Made by a program: the position numbers and the translations under genes. A DNA stretch of 24,738 nucleotides from an uncultured Bacteroidales bacterium. GTDB taxonomy: Bacteria > Bacteroidota > Bacteroidia > Bacteroidales > F082. Location: positions 1-24,738 of the forward strand of contig CALCYT010000051.1 of NCBI GenBank assembly GCA_937906455.1, in the 5' to 3' direction. Below are positions 23,101 through 24,738 of this stretch, piece by piece (position 1 is the first letter of the stretch; the number at the start of each line of letters is the position of its first letter). A model generated the notes under the pieces. That model saw only the letters and a program-made list of their open reading frames with translations, made no database searches and was not told the origin of the DNA.

Positions 23101-24738
23101 TTTCGGCAACATTTGTCGAAGTCACCACCTATACCTTGGTTACAGATGCAAGTCAGATAGTTGCAGGCAAACATTATGTCATTGCAAGCGGAACAACAGG
23201 CTCCGTCAAGGCAATGGCCGGACAAAACAGCAATAACAGAAGTTCTATTGAAGTTTCTGTCACAAATAATACCATTGAGGAAACAGAAGGTCTGTACGAA
23301 TTTGTAATCACAGGACCATTCACATTCAACGGGAATGATTGTTACACTATTTATGACAAAAACGAATTGTCAACAGGTTATCTGTATGCAGCTCATAGTA
23401 GCAGCAATTATTTAAGGACAGAGAGCACATTGGATGCCAATGGCAAATGGACTATTGCAGTTGATGCCAACGGAGTCGCCACCATCAAAGCTCAAGGTAA
23501 TAACACTCATAATTGGATGCGCAATAATGGGAATCTGTTCTCATGCTATGCATCAGGTCAAAACAACATTTATCTCTTTGTGAAAGTCAACGACAACGAC
23601 CTCGAATACTATGGTGGTGAGATTGTTTACAATGAGAATTCACTTCCTGATGGTCAGACGATAACTGTCGGCTCAGGCTCTGTGATGACATTCTCCAGCA
23701 GCGAATTCACTAACGACAATCCTGCCAACCTAATCATCGAAGATGGTGGCCAAGTCATCGTTAACAACACAGGGGTGCAGGCCACATACAAGAAATCGGT
23801 GGCACACGGCACCGCCAAAGATGCTGACAACTGGTATATCATCTCATCACCGGTTAACAACATCGCAAGCGCCGACGTCACCAACCTTATCCAAGCATCA
23901 GCCGATGACTACGATTATTATTATTATGACGAGCCGACGAGTACATGGAAGAACCATAAAGCTAACGCCATCACCAATATGATCAACGGAAGAGGTTATC
24001 TGTATTGGAACAATGCCGGAGCGGAGCTGTCATTCTCCGGCGAGCTTAACGGCACTACGGTGGATGTCGGGCTTACCAAGACCGGCGACGGTGACCTCGC
24101 GGGTATCAACCTCATAGGCAACCCGTTCTCACATAATATATACAAAGGTACAGGTGCCGCCATCAATGACGCCAAACTCGCGGAAGGCTACTATACGATG
24201 GACAACGCCTCCACATGGACGGCAAAACTCGGCTACGACACACCAATAAAACCGGGTCAGGGCTTACTTGTCCAAGCATCAGAAGACTTCACATTGTCAA
24301 TAACCAACACTGCGGAAGCAGCCACTGCCGAAAAGGCAAGCCGCGGCTTCGTTGAATTCATCGTCGCCAACGGCAATTATGAGGATATGGCTTACGCCAT
24401 CTTCAACAAAGGCATCGGACTCAACAAAATCAATCATCTCGATGCAAACGCGCCTATGCTTTACATCAATCAGAACAGTCAGGACTACGCCATCGCCATA
24501 ATGAGCGACGACACCGAGATGTTCGACCTCAACTTCAAAGCCATGACAATGGGAAAATACACGTTGAGCTTCAAGGCCGAAGGCAAATACGATTACATCC
24601 ATGTCATCGACCGCCTCACAGGTGCCGACATCGACATGCTCCTCGATGGTGAGTACAGCTTCATCGCAAGTCCAAGCGACTCTGAGAACCGCTTCGTCGT
24701 GAGATTCAGCGAAAACGCCAACATCAACACCACCGACG
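20130..24738 (+). CDS. Very large modular secreted protein (T9SS-type), 3' end outside the window
   Basis: An open frame of 1536 codons with no stop, running off the window. Residues 1-27 are a signal peptide (M-K-R-K-F-T-F-L-I-A-A-L-A-L-L, ending near G-W-G-Q). Modules in order: an unassigned beta-rich region (28-152); a chitobiase/beta-hexosaminidase C-terminal-like domain (162-236, Y-Y-T-T-D-G-S-T-P); an OB-fold-like region (about 237-410, V-Q-G-T-V-V-A, M-G-D-G-T-G); divergent InlB B-like repeats at 526-600, 605-685 and 918-995, each ending T-M-P-A/G-x-x-V-x-V-x-A-T-F; a Listeria-Bacteroides repeat (842-915, T-F-D-G-N-G-G to L-Y-A-Q-W); lectin-like stretches at 686-840 and 996-1150; and a C-terminal module (from ~1225) with Y-I-I-S-S-P-V and I-N-L-I-G-N-P-F, shared with the surface protein at 7476. 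A T9SS sorting domain is expected past the window end. Probably a cell-surface adhesin or glycan-binding protein; no catalytic motif seen. Confidence 0.85.
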   Translation, partial: MKRKFTFLIAALALLACMTPSLVGWGQSTAVLPNTQALTTAFANVGEDENIQIKTSSANTYTNPLRFYVNVTATIQALDGYKILSVTYEASSTGNYVTYAQNATVTPNVSPTVSGKNVTWDYSSSETDVTEYKFTPSTQTRCNSISVVYTSIGGASPTVATPTFSPAAGTYTEAQEVTINCETENSTVYYTTDGSTPTNESTEYTAAITVEETTTIKAIAYVDEESSNVATATYTIVTISNISDVTTSGDAYIVQGTVVAKSARGFVMGDGTGYVYFYNGYTAPSVSVNDKVIVSGTTATYGHVIQFTSAATITATETSNYNGTPEATVITSIPDYTSGLHISDYFQFEGTLTISSGYYYISCGESNINISYPSSEQTTAMTALSGKTVRAKGYFAGINSSNYFSVVLESIEEVTNPTISINPETADQFTYIYGEGPSDDQMFEITGTNLTSDDIVATITTGEDYFEITDDETYSSTVTVNNSAIISVRMKAGLELGNNYAGVLTLTNEGAESITVSLSGSVTGQTYNIVLDDAVVGGTIEADKTAAEEGETITLTATPDAAYNFGAWSVEDEDETPIEVTGNPGTFTMPAKDVLVSATFTAKPTYAVTCVATPDAAGAIEADPTEAYEGQTVTLSYVAETGYSLSSIVITKTEDGSATDITPVASGDDYTFTMPGYAVTVTATFVSNSFEGTFIKVTSTDDLENGGFYVLYNTKAMNSTISSGKMGATAVNVNNDIITNPDLSIVWKLVKNDDYWDLYSEKEAKYCYISSTSSNTAFVMALSSFYHYNISTYEDGGFKFQTTATSGRGIYYTSANDDFRTYADSNKPEVYLYKYTILTERTITFDGNGGTYNDETTYTQTVYDGIAANLDANKFTKENVAFAGWNTESDGTGTAYADGAEITVTDADLTLYAQWSTPYIATVDNAIVGGTVLVNGEDIIEVAEGTAMTLTYTANPGYTFGEWNVYKDGDATTTVEVTDNTFTMPAYDVIVSATFVEVTTYTLVTDASQIVAGKHYVIASGTTGSVKAMAGQNSNNRSSIEVSVTNNTIEETEGLYEFVITGPFTFNGNDCYTIYDKNELSTGYLYAAHSSSNYLRTESTLDANGKWTIAVDANGVATIKAQGNNTHNWMRNNGNLFSCYASGQNNIYLFVKVNDNDLEYYGGEIVYNENSLPDGQTITVGSGSVMTFSSSEFTNDNPANLIIEDGGQVIVNNTGVQATYKKSVAHGTAKDADNWYIISSPVNNIASADVTNLIQASADDYDYYYYDEPTSTWKNHKANAITNMINGRGYLYWNNAGAELSFSGELNGTTVDVGLTKTGDGDLAGINLIGNPFSHNIYKGTGAAINDAKLAEGYYTMDNASTWTAKLGYDTPIKPGQGLLVQASEDFTLSITNTAEAATAEKASRGFVEFIVANGNYEDMAYAIFNKGIGLNKINHLDANAPMLYINQNSQDYAIAIMSDDTEMFDLNFKAMTMGKYTLSFKAEGKYDYIHVIDRLTGADIDMLLDGEYSFIASPSDSENRFVVRFSENANINTTD

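Overview
The window reads as chromosomal DNA of a Bacteroidales bacterium, probably an uncultured host-associated lineage. Supporting signs are the TAnnTTTG promoter box of Bacteroidetes ahead of many genes, few Shine-Dalgarno sites, type IX secretion (T9SS) cargo with a C-terminal sorting domain, the split methylmalonyl-CoA mutase typical of propionate-forming Bacteroidales, an RNase H with an N-terminal viroplasmin-like domain, and several dispersed repeat families. I noticed no rRNA or tRNA gene, CRISPR array, transposase or prophage.

Layout. 1-2700: a small CUB-domain lipoprotein (+), a 4'-phosphopantetheinyl transferase (-), and an AAA/DUF4143 ATPase (+) behind a tandem repeat. 2690-7084: recG directly behind that ATPase, a NodB-type polysaccharide deacetylase (-) carrying an in-frame heptamer-repeat insertion, and a second, divergent DUF4143-type ATPase (+) with its own promoter-overlapping repeats. 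7107-11152: a small exported protein with a Gly-rich C-terminal membrane segment, a large glycine-rich T9SS surface protein lacking its 5' end, and the first ~57 codons of a membrane-type regulator joined to it at about 10970-10985, so two genes are broken at one point. 11301-13446: gpmA, a TatD-family hydrolase with a palindromic repeat element inside its coding frame, and tcdA, tightly packed. 13406-18847 (-): mutA, mutB, rnhA and a zinc-ribbon protein in one apparent operon. 18848-20130: a repeat-rich stretch around a four-helix-bundle gene that lies between two 55-bp direct repeats, the upstream one preceded by a 9-bp tandem array. 20130 to the end: a very large modular secreted protein that runs off the window.

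How it fits together. The metabolic and housekeeping genes (gpmA, tatD, tcdA, mutAB, rnhA, recG, PPTase) look ordinary. The unusual part is the repeat ecology: at least four short repeat families, two of which have entered conserved enzyme genes without breaking the reading frame; two DUF4143 ATPases each preceded by a private set of direct repeats over the promoter; and a four-helix-bundle gene bracketed by direct repeats, which looks like a small cassette. The two large T9SS-type proteins share a related C-terminal module.
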